Assembly: GCF_000721705.1 (NCBI RefSeq)
Contig: NZ_JOJL01000011.1
Span: 1-64,000, forward strand
Length of the DNA: 64,000 nucleotides
DNA from: Actinoplanes subtropicus
GTDB lineage: Bacteria; Actinomycetota; Actinomycetes; Mycobacteriales; Micromonosporaceae
Reading direction: 5' to 3'
How positions within the stretch are numbered: position 1 is the stretch's first letter; each line of letters opens with the position of its first letter. Under the pieces are notes generated by a model, which saw only the letters and a program-made list of their open reading frames with translations, did not search any database and was not told where the DNA came from. The translations under genes were made by a program, and so were the position numbers. This document shows positions 33,849 to 46,182 of the stretch, in pieces.

Positions 33849-34978
33849 GCCGCCGTGTCGGCCTGACGGGCCATGTTGTCCTCGACCTCGGCGGTCCACG
33901 TCTCGACCGCCCGGGTGGTGTCGACCTCGAACTCGTACCGGGCCACCATGTCCTCGGTGACGTCCTCGACGTCCACGTAGAACTGCTCGTACCAGCGGCG
34001 CAGCTGGTAGACCGGGCCGTCCTCGGCGCACAGCAGCGGGTTGTCGATCCGGCTCTTGTGCTTCCAGATCTCCACGTCCTGCTCGAAACCGATCCCGATG
34101 CTCTTCGCGAACTTCGCCGCGGCCCGCTCGGCCTGCTCGGTGGTGAGGCCGGGCAAGCGCTTGACGATCACGCCCCACTGCAGCACGAACGAGTTCGCCG
34201 AGACCGGGTAGTGGCAGTTGATCAGCACCGATTCGACGTCGATGCCTTTGTAGTTGTTGTAGAGATAATCGATCATGTACGACGGGCCGTAGTACGCGGC
34301 CTCCGAGCGCAGCGTCGCGTCGCCGGACTGTTTCGCCGTGATCGGCACGTCCGGCCGCGGCCGGGTCTGCAGGAACTGCGCCGCCACATGACCCTCCATG
34401 ACGTTCTTGAAGAAGGTCGGGAAGGCGAAGTGGATGTAGAAGAAGTGCGCCATGTCGACGACGTTGTCGATGATCTCCCGGCAGTTGGCGCCGTCGATCC
34501 GGATCGAATCCCAGGTCCAGGAGCTCCACTCGTCGGAGAAGGCCGCCTCGATCCGCGGGATGGCCAGCTCCGGCGGGGGAGTGGAGCCCTGCGGGTCGTT
34601 CCAGACGAACAGCTGGCGATTTTCCTCCAGGACCTGCCAGGAGCGGGTACGGGCGCGGGGCGGGACGCGATGCGCGTACGGGACCGCGGCGCACCGCCCG
34701 TCGCCGCGCCAGCGCCAGTCGTGGAACGGACAGGCCACCTCGTCGCCCTTGATGGTGCCCATCGTCAGGTCGCCGCCCATGTGCCGGCAGTAACCGTCGA
34801 GCACATGCAGCGCGCCCGCCGAGTCGGCGAAGACCACGAGCTTGGTGCCGAATGCCTCGATCGCGTGCGGTTTGCCGTCCCGGAACGAGTCGGCCAGGCC
34901 CAGGCAATGCCAGCCCCGGGCGAACCTGGCCGGCAGCGCCCCGGTGTCGATCGTGCGTGCCTCCGCGCCGTCGCTCAT
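33845..34978 (-). CDS. kshA: 3-ketosteroid 9alpha-monooxygenase oxygenase KshA
   Basis: 377 residues. The Rieske centre is CRH (64-66) and CPFH (83-86); the mononuclear iron site NVVDMAHFFYIH (172-183) supplies His178 and His183, and Asn172/Asp175 are the usual bridge. The C-terminal substrate domain is complete. KshA hydroxylates androsta-dienedione at C9, opening ring B after delta1-dehydrogenation. The gene is led by the KstR box at 35013 and shared with the divergent hsaA. Confidence 0.97.
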   Translation of the reverse strand: MSDGAEARTIDTGALPARFARGWHCLGLADSFRDGKPHAIEAFGTKLVVFADSAGALHVLDGYCRHMGGDLTMGTIKGDEVACPFHDWRWRGDGRCAAVPYAHRVPPRARTRSWQVLEENRQLFVWNDPQGSTPPPELAIPRIEAAFSDEWSSWTWDSIRIDGANCREIIDNVVDMAHFFYIHFAFPTFFKNVMEGHVAAQFLQTRPRPDVPITAKQSGDATLRSEAAYYGPSYMIDYLYNNYKGIDVESVLINCHYPVSANSFVLQWGVIVKRLPGLTTEQAERAAAKFAKSIGIGFEQDVEIWKHKSRIDNPLLCAEDGPVYQLRRWYEQFYVDVEDVTEDMVARYEFEVDTTRAVETWTAEVEDNMARQADTAA

Positions 34979-35012
34979 GTGTCGCCCCCCAGTTCGGCGG
35001 TAGCCCGTCAGG

Positions 35013-35026
35013 TAGAACGTGTTCTA
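35013..35026. promoter_or_regulatory. KstR box, perfect palindrome
   Basis: TAGAACGTGTTCTA, a perfect palindrome and full match to TnnAACnnGTTnTA, between kshA (minus) and hsaA (plus). A TAGTAT -10 at 35025-35030 reads toward hsaA. Confidence 0.92.
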
Positions 35027-35072
35027 GTATAGGGACCGTTGAGTTCGCCAGCCAAGCCAGCGGAGGGTTCTC

Positions 35073-37970
<2,898 letters not shown>

Positions 37971-37977
37971 GGCCGGG

Positions 37978-38538
37978 GTGAGCGTCATCCCGGCCGGGCT
38001 CGACTCGCGGGAGTTCCGCCGGGTCTTCGGCCACTTCGCCACCGGCGTCACCATCGTCACGACGGCCGACGAACAGGGGCCGGCCGGGTTCGCGTGTCAG
38101 GCGTTCGCGCCGCTGTCGCTCGACCCGCCGCTCGTGTTGTTCTGCCCGCAGGCGGGGTCGCAGACCTGGCGACGGATCCGGCGTACGCAAATGTTCGGGG
38201 TCAATGTTCTGGCCGAGGGACACGACGAGGTCTCGCGCGCGTTCGGGGGCCCCGGACCGGACAAGTTCGCCGGCGTCGACTGGTCGCCGTCGCCGGCCGG
38301 CATGCCGATCCTCGCCGGGGCGCTCACCTGGGCGGAGTGCCGGGTGGAGGCGGTCCATCCGGGCGGCGACCATTCCATTGTGGTCGGCCGGGTGCTGACG
38401 CTCGGCGAGTGCCGTGGCGACGGCCCGCTGCTGTTCTTCAAGGGCCGTTACCACGCGGCGTCACCGGTCGCGGCGACCGCCGAACCCGAGGTGGTCGACA
38501 CGTTGCTGGCCTGGCCCCGGCACACCGACTGGATGTAG
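37978..38538 (+). CDS. hsaB: Flavin reductase HsaB
   Basis: 186 residues, class of HpaC-like flavin reductases (FRRVFGHFATGVTIVTT; GFACQAFAPLSLDPPLVLF). It reduces FMN with NADH for HsaA. Ends LLAWPRHTDWM. GTG start, 7 nt after hsaC. The convergent fadE33 ends 78 nt downstream; no terminator stem is obvious. Confidence 0.94.
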   Translation: MSVIPAGLDSREFRRVFGHFATGVTIVTTADEQGPAGFACQAFAPLSLDPPLVLFCPQAGSQTWRRIRRTQMFGVNVLAEGHDEVSRAFGGPGPDKFAGVDWSPSPAGMPILAGALTWAECRVEAVHPGGDHSIVVGRVLTLGECRGDGPLLFFKGRYHAASPVAATAEPEVVDTLLAWPRHTDWM

Positions 38539-38616
38539 CGGACGTACGGGCGTCAGGGCAGGTCCATCCGGTACTGGAGGAAGCCGGGGTTCTCGGCGAC
38601 CGGGGTCGCGTTCTGC

Positions 38617-39636
38617 TCAGGTCAGCAATGTCGCCGCGAGCCGGTCGAGGTGCTCGCCCGGGGAGCCGAACAGTTGTGCGTCGGCGTAGGCGCGGCGCAG
38701 GTAGAGGTGGGCGTCGTGCTCCCAGGTGATCGCCAGGCCGCCGTGCATCTGGACCATCTCGGCGGCGATCGCCTGGAGCGTTTCGGAGCAGTGGACCTTC
38801 GCCATGGCGGCCAGGGTGCTGGTTTCGGGGCTGTCGGAGACCAGCGCCTCGGCGGCGGTCCAAGAGGCGGTGGTGGCGGCTTCGAGACGCAGGTAGGCCT
38901 CGGCGAGACGGTGCTGCAGGACCTGGAAGGAGCCGATCGGGCGGCCGAATTGGACGCGCTGCTGAACGTATTCGTGCGTCTGGTCGAAGGCCCGGGAGGC
39001 GGCGCCGATCTGATCGGCGCTCAGGGTGACGCAGGCCAGATCGCGGAGCCAGGTCAACGGGCCGCCGTCGCCGATCCGGCGGGCGGGGGCGCCGGCGAGC
39101 CGGATGGTGGCCAGCCTTCGGGTCGCGTCGAGGACGTCGGCCGGTTCCACGGTGACGCCGGGCGCGTTCGGTGCCATCTCGTAGAGGGCGTCGTCGGTCG
39201 CCACGAGGAGGGTGTCCGCGGCTTCGGCGTCCATGACGTGGTGGGCGACGCCGGTGAGCCGGCCCGCGTCGTCGGCGGACAGGTCGCCCCGCCAGGCGAG
39301 CGCGGCGATCCGGTCGCCCGCGCACAGGGCCGGCAGCAGTTCCTCGTCGCCGGCGCGCAGCAGTGCCTGGGTGGCGAGCACGCTGCCGAGCATCGGGCCG
39401 GGGGTGAGCTGCCGGCCCCATTCGGTGAGCACGATGTGCGACTCGAGCAGGGAGGCCCCGGCCCCGCCATACGCCTCGGGAATCGCCAGCCCCGCGACGC
39501 CGATCTCCTTGCACAGCCGCTGCCAGAGGCCGGCGTCGTAGCCGGCCGGTTGCTCGATCGCCGCCCGGGCCGGGTAGCCGGCGAGCAGGCCGCGCACGGC
39601 ATCGCGGAGCGCCCGGTGTTCCTCACTGAGTTCCAT
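38617..39636 (-). CDS. fadE33: Acyl-CoA dehydrogenase subunit, FadE33-like
   Basis: 339 residues, smaller-type acyl-CoA dehydrogenase (GGAGASLLESHIVLTEWGRQ; RVQFGRPIGSFQVLQHRLAE; QMHGGLAITWEHDAHLYLRR). By order (fadD3, fadE31, fadE32, fadE33) it is the FadE33 counterpart, a KstR2-regulon gene for C/D-ring HIP degradation, probably in a heteromer with FadE32. The second ATG (39636) is preferred to the first (39642), since GGGAG lies 7 nt upstream. Overlaps fadE32 by 14 nt. Confidence 0.9.
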   Translation of the reverse strand: MELSEEHRALRDAVRGLLAGYPARAAIEQPAGYDAGLWQRLCKEIGVAGLAIPEAYGGAGASLLESHIVLTEWGRQLTPGPMLGSVLATQALLRAGDEELLPALCAGDRIAALAWRGDLSADDAGRLTGVAHHVMDAEAADTLLVATDDALYEMAPNAPGVTVEPADVLDATRRLATIRLAGAPARRIGDGGPLTWLRDLACVTLSADQIGAASRAFDQTHEYVQQRVQFGRPIGSFQVLQHRLAEAYLRLEAATTASWTAAEALVSDSPETSTLAAMAKVHCSETLQAIAAEMVQMHGGLAITWEHDAHLYLRRAYADAQLFGSPGEHLDRLAATLLT

Positions 39637-40603
39637 GCGCATACTCCCTGGTCAGTTCCGCCATGACCCGTGCCCGGTGCTGGGCCGGGGTGCCCCAGGA
39701 CAGGGACAGCGCCCGGACCTTGGTCAGATAGCGCGCCAGCCCCTGCTCCTCGGCGTACCCGATCGCGCCGTGCACCTGCAGCGCCGCGCGGGCGGCCCGT
39801 TGCGCGGCCTCCGCACAGGCCACCTTGGCCGCCGAGACGTCCCGGGCGGTGAGCGTGACCGCGGCCGCGTGCAGCAGCGGCCGGGCGAACTCGAGCGCGA
39901 CCGCCACGTCGGCCAGCCGGTGCTGCACGGCCTGGAAGCGGCCGATCGGCCCACCGAACTGTTGCCGTGTGTGCGCGTGCGTCACCGCCGCCTCGAGCAG
40001 CGCCCGCCCGGCGCCGAGCAGTTGTGCGGCACAGGCGAGCGCGCCCAGGTTCATCGCACGGCCGGTCGCCGGGCAGGCCGTGAGCGTGCACCCGGCGGAC
40101 ACCTCGAACAGCCGCCGCGTCCGGTCGAACGACGGAGATGCCCGTACGCCTGCCCGCCCCACCCCGGCCGCCTCGCCCTCGACCAGCAGCACCAGGTCGG
40201 CGGCGTCGGCATCGGCCGCGTACGGCAGCCACGGTGGTGCGGCGAGCGTCGCGAGAACTCGCCCGGCCGCCAGCTCGGGCAGCCACTTCTCCGCCTCACC
40301 GGACTCGGCCAGCACCGTGGGCACGGCGGCGAGTGACTCGGCGACCGGACCCGGCAGCGCATGATGTCCCAACTCCTCCGCTGCCACCACCAGATCGGCC
40401 GCGTCGGCGCCCAGCCCGCCGAACCGGACCGGCACGGCGAGCCCGGTCACGCCCAGCTCGGCCAGCAGCGACCAGATGCGCCGGCCGGGCCCGTGGTCGC
40501 CCTCCGCCCAGCGCGCCGCGGCCTCGGGCACGTGCGCCGACGCGAGCAGGTCGTGCAGCGTGGCCCGGAACGCGGTCTGCTCCGGAGACAGGACCAGCCT
40601 CAT
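39623..40603 (-). CDS. fadE32: Acyl-CoA dehydrogenase subunit, FadE32-like
   Basis: 326 residues (LGVTGLAVPVRFGGLGADAA; HTRQQFGGPIGRFQAVQHRL; QVHGAIGYAEEQGLARYLTK). Same short subunit type as FadE33, and its position between fadE31 and fadE33 gives the name. Such pairs form heterotetramers for CoA-activated ring C/D fragments. It is 55 nt from the fadE31 stop; the exact substrate is not shown. Confidence 0.9.
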   Translation of the reverse strand: MRLVLSPEQTAFRATLHDLLASAHVPEAAARWAEGDHGPGRRIWSLLAELGVTGLAVPVRFGGLGADAADLVVAAEELGHHALPGPVAESLAAVPTVLAESGEAEKWLPELAAGRVLATLAAPPWLPYAADADAADLVLLVEGEAAGVGRAGVRASPSFDRTRRLFEVSAGCTLTACPATGRAMNLGALACAAQLLGAGRALLEAAVTHAHTRQQFGGPIGRFQAVQHRLADVAVALEFARPLLHAAAVTLTARDVSAAKVACAEAAQRAARAALQVHGAIGYAEEQGLARYLTKVRALSLSWGTPAQHRARVMAELTREYAHGTQ

Positions 40604-40658
40604 CGCGGTACCCCCGTCGCTCGGGTGGCGGCGAACGCGCGCCGGACCGGGGCGCCGC

Positions 40659-41771
40659 TCATCGGGGGAGTCCCAGCACCCGGGTGGCGACGAGGCCGCG
40701 CTGGATCTCGTTGGTGCCCGCGTAGATCGGGCCGGCCAGCGCGAACAGATACCCGTCCGGCCACGCCGGGTCGATCTCCGCGTGCGGGCCGAGCACGTCC
40801 AGGGCGGTCTCGTGCAGCGCAACGTCCAATTCGGACCAGAACAGTTTGGTGAGGCTCGCGTCGCGGGTTGGAAGATCAAGGGCGGCAAAAGCGTGCATCC
40901 GGTACGCCTGGGCGCCGAGCCACGCGTCCACCACGCGATCGCGGAGCCCGGTGTCGGCCGGGTCGCCGTGCTCGCGCCACAGGTCGGCCAGTCGCCGGGC
41001 GGCCGCCAGGAAACGGCCGGGGCTGCGCAGGGTCAGGCCGCGCTCGTGGCCGGCCGTGCTCATCGCCACCCGCCAGCCGTCGCCGGGCGAGCCGATCACG
41101 TCGGCGTCCGGAACGTACACGTCGTCCAGGAAGATTTCCGCGAAGCCCGGGTCGCCGTCCAGCTGGCGGATCGGCCGCACGGTGACGCCGGGCGCGCGCA
41201 GGTCGAACATCAGATAGGTGAGGCCGCGATGGCGCTCGGCCTCGGGATCGCTGCGGAATAGCCCGAACGCGCGATCGGCGATGACCGCCCGCGAGCTCCA
41301 GGTCTTCTGCCCGGAGAGCAGCCACCCGCCCTCGGTGCGCCGCGCCCGGGAGCGGATCGCGGCCAGGTCGCTGCCTGCCTCCGGCTCGGACCAGGCCTGC
41401 GCCCAGACCTGTTCGGAGCGGGCCATCGGCGGCAGGATCCGGTCGCACTGTTCGGGCGTGCCGTGCGCGAACAGCGTCGGGGCGAGCAGGAAGAGGCCGT
41501 TCTGGCCGATCCGGGCCGGACCGCCGGCGGCGTGGTACTCCTCCTCGAAGAGCAGCGCGTGCAGCGGCGGGACCGCCCGGCCCCCGTACCGCTCCGGCCA
41601 CGACACGACCGCGAGCCGAGCGTCGGACAATGTGCGTTCCCAGGCGCGGTGTGCGGCGTCGCCCTCCGGAGTGTCCACACTGGGCAGACGCTCGGCGGGA
41701 ACATTGGCCGCCAGCCAGTCGCGCACCTCGTCGCGGAACGCCAGCGCGTCCGCGTCCAGGTCCAGGTTCAC
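40659..41771 (-). CDS. fadE31: Acyl-CoA dehydrogenase FadE31-like
   Basis: 370 residues, full-length type (WAQAWSEPEAGSDLAAIRSR; LLSGQKTWSSRAVIADRAFG; GPIYAGTNEIQRGLVATRVL). The N-terminus (NLDLDADALAFRDEVRDWLA) and length match FadE31 of the KstR2 regulon. It is the likely FAD-binding partner of FadE32/33 in C/D-ring breakdown. Ten nucleotides behind the enoyl-CoA hydratase. Confidence 0.92.
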   Translation of the reverse strand: MNLDLDADALAFRDEVRDWLAANVPAERLPSVDTPEGDAAHRAWERTLSDARLAVVSWPERYGGRAVPPLHALLFEEEYHAAGGPARIGQNGLFLLAPTLFAHGTPEQCDRILPPMARSEQVWAQAWSEPEAGSDLAAIRSRARRTEGGWLLSGQKTWSSRAVIADRAFGLFRSDPEAERHRGLTYLMFDLRAPGVTVRPIRQLDGDPGFAEIFLDDVYVPDADVIGSPGDGWRVAMSTAGHERGLTLRSPGRFLAAARRLADLWREHGDPADTGLRDRVVDAWLGAQAYRMHAFAALDLPTRDASLTKLFWSELDVALHETALDVLGPHAEIDPAWPDGYLFALAGPIYAGTNEIQRGLVATRVLGLPR

Positions 41772-41781
41772 GAGGCGGCCC

Positions 41782-42610
41782 TCACGAGGCGGCCTTCTTC
41801 ATCGCGGACGGGTCGAGACCGGCGAGCGGGTTGCCGGTGACCTCGGCGTTGTGCGCGTGCGCGACGTGGTGCAGCCCGAACACGGAATCCATGCCCGCGC
41901 GCATGCCCATCTGATCCTCGCACTGGTTGACCGCCCGTTTGGCCAGCGCGAGACCGAACGCCGGCATCGCGGCGATCCGCTCGCCGAGAGCGCCCACGGC
42001 GGATTCCAGCTCGGCGCGCGGCACGACGCGATTGACCATGCCGATCTCGTACGCCCGGCGCGCGTCGAACCGGTCACCGGTGAACAGCACCTCCCGGGCG
42101 AACCGCGGCCCGAGCACCCACGGATGGGCGAAGTACTCGACGCCCGGGATGCCCATCCGCAGCACCGGGTCGGCGAAGAACGCGTCCTCGGCGGCGACGA
42201 TCAGATCGCACACCCAGGCCAGCATCAGTCCGCCCGCGATGCACGCGCCCTGCACCATCGCGATCGTCGGCTTCGGGATCTCCCGCCACCGCCGGCACAT
42301 CCCGAGGTAGACCTCGATCTCCCGGGCGTACCGCCGGTCGGCGCCCGCCTTGTCGGTGTGGTCCCACCAGATCCCGGCGCGGCGGGGGAACGTGGTGTCC
42401 GCGTCGCGCTCCGGGGTGCCGATGTCGTGCCCGGCCGAGAAGTGGTCACCGGCGCCGGCCAGGACGATCACCCGCACGTCACCGTCGTCCACCGCGCGGG
42501 CGAACGCCGCGTCCAACGCGTACGTCATCTTGGAATTCTGTGCGTTCCGATACCGCGGCCGGTTCATCGTCACGACGGCCAGCGGCCCGCGGCGCTCGTA
42601 GAGAACCTCG

Positions 42611-42618
<8 letters not shown>
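41782..42618 (-). CDS. Enoyl-CoA hydratase/isomerase (crotonase) family protein
   Basis: 278 residues, crotonase fold: VTMNRPRYRNAQNSKMTYAL, GDHFSAGHDIG (oxyanion hole) and VQGACIAGGLMLAWVCDLIV. The usual catalytic Glu pair is not obvious, as in some hydrolase-type crotonases. It sits between fadD3 (8-nt overlap) and fadE31, an extra gene compared with the mycobacterial fadD3-fadE31-fadE32-fadE33 order. It may act on HIP-CoA-derived enoyl or beta-oxo intermediates; a specific family name is not assigned. Confidence 0.86.
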
Positions 42619-44152
<1,534 letters not shown>

Positions 44153-44189
44153 CGGGCCTCCTGACCGGGCCGGAATGGATGGTCAGCCA

Positions 44190-44203
44190 AGCAAGTGCTT
44201 GGT
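44190..44203. promoter_or_regulatory. KstR2-type box
   Basis: AGCAAGTGCTTGGT fits AnCAAGnnCTTGnT, the KstR2 operator of the HIP regulon. It lies between fadD3 (minus) and fadE30 (plus) and should control both. The KstR2 gene itself is not in the window. Confidence 0.85.
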
Positions 44204-44239
44204 AGGGTGAGCCTACGCGCGGAGCGGGAGGCGACGCCA

Positions 44240-45397
44240 GTGGACGATGACCAGGAGTTCAGGCGCGAGATCCGCGACTGGCTCGCCGCGAACGTGACCG
44301 GCGAGCTGCGCGGCGCCGGCGGCGCGGGCCGGGAGAACGAGGCCTTCGAGCAGCGGCTGGCGTTCGCCCGCAAGCTGTCCGCGGCCGGCTGGAGCACGCT
44401 CGCCTGGCCGGTGGAGCACGGCGGCCGCGGCGCGTCGCTCGCCCGGCAGGTCATCTTCCACGAGGAGTATGCGCGATCCGGCGCCCCCGGTCGCGTCGAC
44501 CACATCGGCGTCACCATGGTGGGGCCCACGTTGATGGCGCTCGGCTCCCCGGAGCAGCGTGCGCGCTTCCTGCCGGGCATCGCCTCGGCGACCGAGCTGT
44601 GGTGCCAGGGCTATTCCGAGCCGGGCGCCGGCTCCGACCTCGCGGCGGTGACCACCCGCGCCCGGCTCGAGGGCGACGAGTGGGTGCTCACCGGGCAGAA
44701 GGTGTGGACGTCGCTGGCGCACGTGGCGGACTGGTGTTTCGTGCTGGCCCGCACGGCGCCGGTCCCCGCCGGGGCGTCCCGGCACGCCGGGCTGTCCTAC
44801 CTGCTGGTGCCGATGCGGCAGCCCGGGGTCACGGTCCGGCCGATCCGCCAGTTGACCGGCGACAGCGAGTTCAACGAGGTCTTCTTCGACGAGGCCCGCA
44901 CCTCGCGCGACCTGGTGGTCGGCGAGCCGGGCCAGGGCTGGCGGGTGGCGATGGCCACGCTCGGCTTCGAGCGCGGCGCGGCCACGGTCGGCCAGCAGGT
45001 CGGGTTCCAGCAGGATCTGGACGATCTGGTGGCGCTGGCCCGCCGCACCGGCGCGGCGGACGATCCGGCCGTGCGCGAGCGGCTCACCCGCGCGTGGATC
45101 GACCTGACGGTGTTGCGCGCTCACACGCTCCGGGTGCTGGCCGCGCCGCCGGCGGTGGGCACGGCCTCGGTCATCAAGCTGTTGTGGTCGCGGTGGCGGC
45201 AGGGAATCGGCGAGCTGGCGATGACCGTCCTGGGCCCAGCGGGGATCGCCGCACCGTCCGGTGACGCCGAGGTCGATCGGTGGCGGCGGCTGTTCCTGTT
45301 CAGCCGGGCCGACACCATCTACGGCGGCTCCAACGAGATCCAGCGGGGCATCCTCGCCGAGCGCGTCCTCGGGTTGCCGCGCCAGGACCGCCGATGA
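44240..45397 (+). CDS. fadE30: Acyl-CoA dehydrogenase FadE30
   Basis: 385 residues. ELWCQGYSEPGAGSDLAAVT, LTGQKVWTSLAHVADWCFVL, EFNEVFFDEARTSRDLVVGE and ADTIYGGSNEIQRGILAERV match mycobacterial FadE30, which dehydrogenates 5-OH-HIP-CoA. The GTG at 44240 has GGGAGG upstream. First gene of an operon with the SDR (ATGA overlap). Confidence 0.94.
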   Translation: MDDDQEFRREIRDWLAANVTGELRGAGGAGRENEAFEQRLAFARKLSAAGWSTLAWPVEHGGRGASLARQVIFHEEYARSGAPGRVDHIGVTMVGPTLMALGSPEQRARFLPGIASATELWCQGYSEPGAGSDLAAVTTRARLEGDEWVLTGQKVWTSLAHVADWCFVLARTAPVPAGASRHAGLSYLLVPMRQPGVTVRPIRQLTGDSEFNEVFFDEARTSRDLVVGEPGQGWRVAMATLGFERGAATVGQQVGFQQDLDDLVALARRTGAADDPAVRERLTRAWIDLTVLRAHTLRVLAAPPAVGTASVIKLLWSRWRQGIGELAMTVLGPAGIAAPSGDAEVDRWRRLFLFSRADTIYGGSNEIQRGILAERVLGLPRQDRR

Positions 45398-46182
45398 CGC
45401 CGATCCCGCCACCGAAACCTCCCGACGGGCATGGGCTGCTCGAGGGCAAGGTCGTCGTGGTCACCGCCGCGGCCGGCACGGGGATCGGGAACGCCGTGGC
45501 CGAGCGCTGTCTGGCCGAGAGCGCTCACGTGGTGCTCAGCGACAGCCACGTACGCCGGCTCGCCGAGGCACACGACCGGCTGGCGGAGACGTACGGGAAG
45601 AAGGTCTGGTCCGTGCCGTGCGACGTCACGGACGAAGGGGCGGTGCGAGCGCTGGTGCACGGCGCCGTGAGCGCTCACGGGCGGCTCGACGTGATGATCA
45701 ACAACGCCGGGCTGGGCGGCAACCGGCCGGTCACCGAGATGACCGACGAGGAGTGGTCCCGCGTCCTGGACGTGACGCTGAACGGCACGTTTCGCTGCAC
45801 GCGCGCCGCGCTGACCCAGATGATCGCGCAGGGCGGCGGGGGAGTCGTGGTCAACAACGCGTCCGTGCTCGGCTGGCGCGCCCAGGCCGGGCAGGCGCAC
45901 TACGCCGCCGCCAAGGCCGGTGTCATGGCGTTCACCCGATGTGCGGCGCTGGACGTGGCCGCACACGGCATCCGGGTCAACGCGGTCGCGCCCAGCATCG
46001 CCGCCCACCCGTTCCTGGCCAAGGTGATGAGCGAGGAGGAGCTGGCCGGCCTGGCCCGTCGCGAAGCGTTCGGCCGGGCCGCGTGGCCGTGGGAGGTGGC
46101 CACCGTCATCGCGTTCCTGGCCAGCGACTACGCCTCGTACCTCACCGGCGAGGTGATCTCGGTTAGCAGCCAGCATCCGTGA
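45394..46182 (+). CDS. SDR oxidoreductase of the HIP pathway (Rv3559c-like)
   Basis: 262 residues, classical SDR: VVVVTAAAGTGIGNAVAERC (cofactor), NNAGLGG, Ser (NNASVLGW), YxxxK (YAAAKAG). Next to FadE30 as in mycobacteria, where the gene acts on the CoA ester of the HIP branch. It starts in the fadE30 stop. Its own TGA overlaps the GTG of the AftD-like gene (GTGA), so the steroid operon runs on into envelope genes. Confidence 0.92.
   Translation: MTPIPPPKPPDGHGLLEGKVVVVTAAAGTGIGNAVAERCLAESAHVVLSDSHVRRLAEAHDRLAETYGKKVWSVPCDVTDEGAVRALVHGAVSAHGRLDVMINNAGLGGNRPVTEMTDEEWSRVLDVTLNGTFRCTRAALTQMIAQGGGGVVVNNASVLGWRAQAGQAHYAAAKAGVMAFTRCAALDVAAHGIRVNAVAPSIAAHPFLAKVMSEEELAGLARREAFGRAAWPWEVATVIAFLASDYASYLTGEVISVSSQHP

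Noticed and set aside
38539..38616. 22-codon protein-like tail (EQNATPVAENPGFLQYRMDLP) after fadE33 on the minus strand
   Set aside because: It looks like a real C-terminus, but it starts right after a stop codon and has no start signal. It could be a gene remnant; too short to name.
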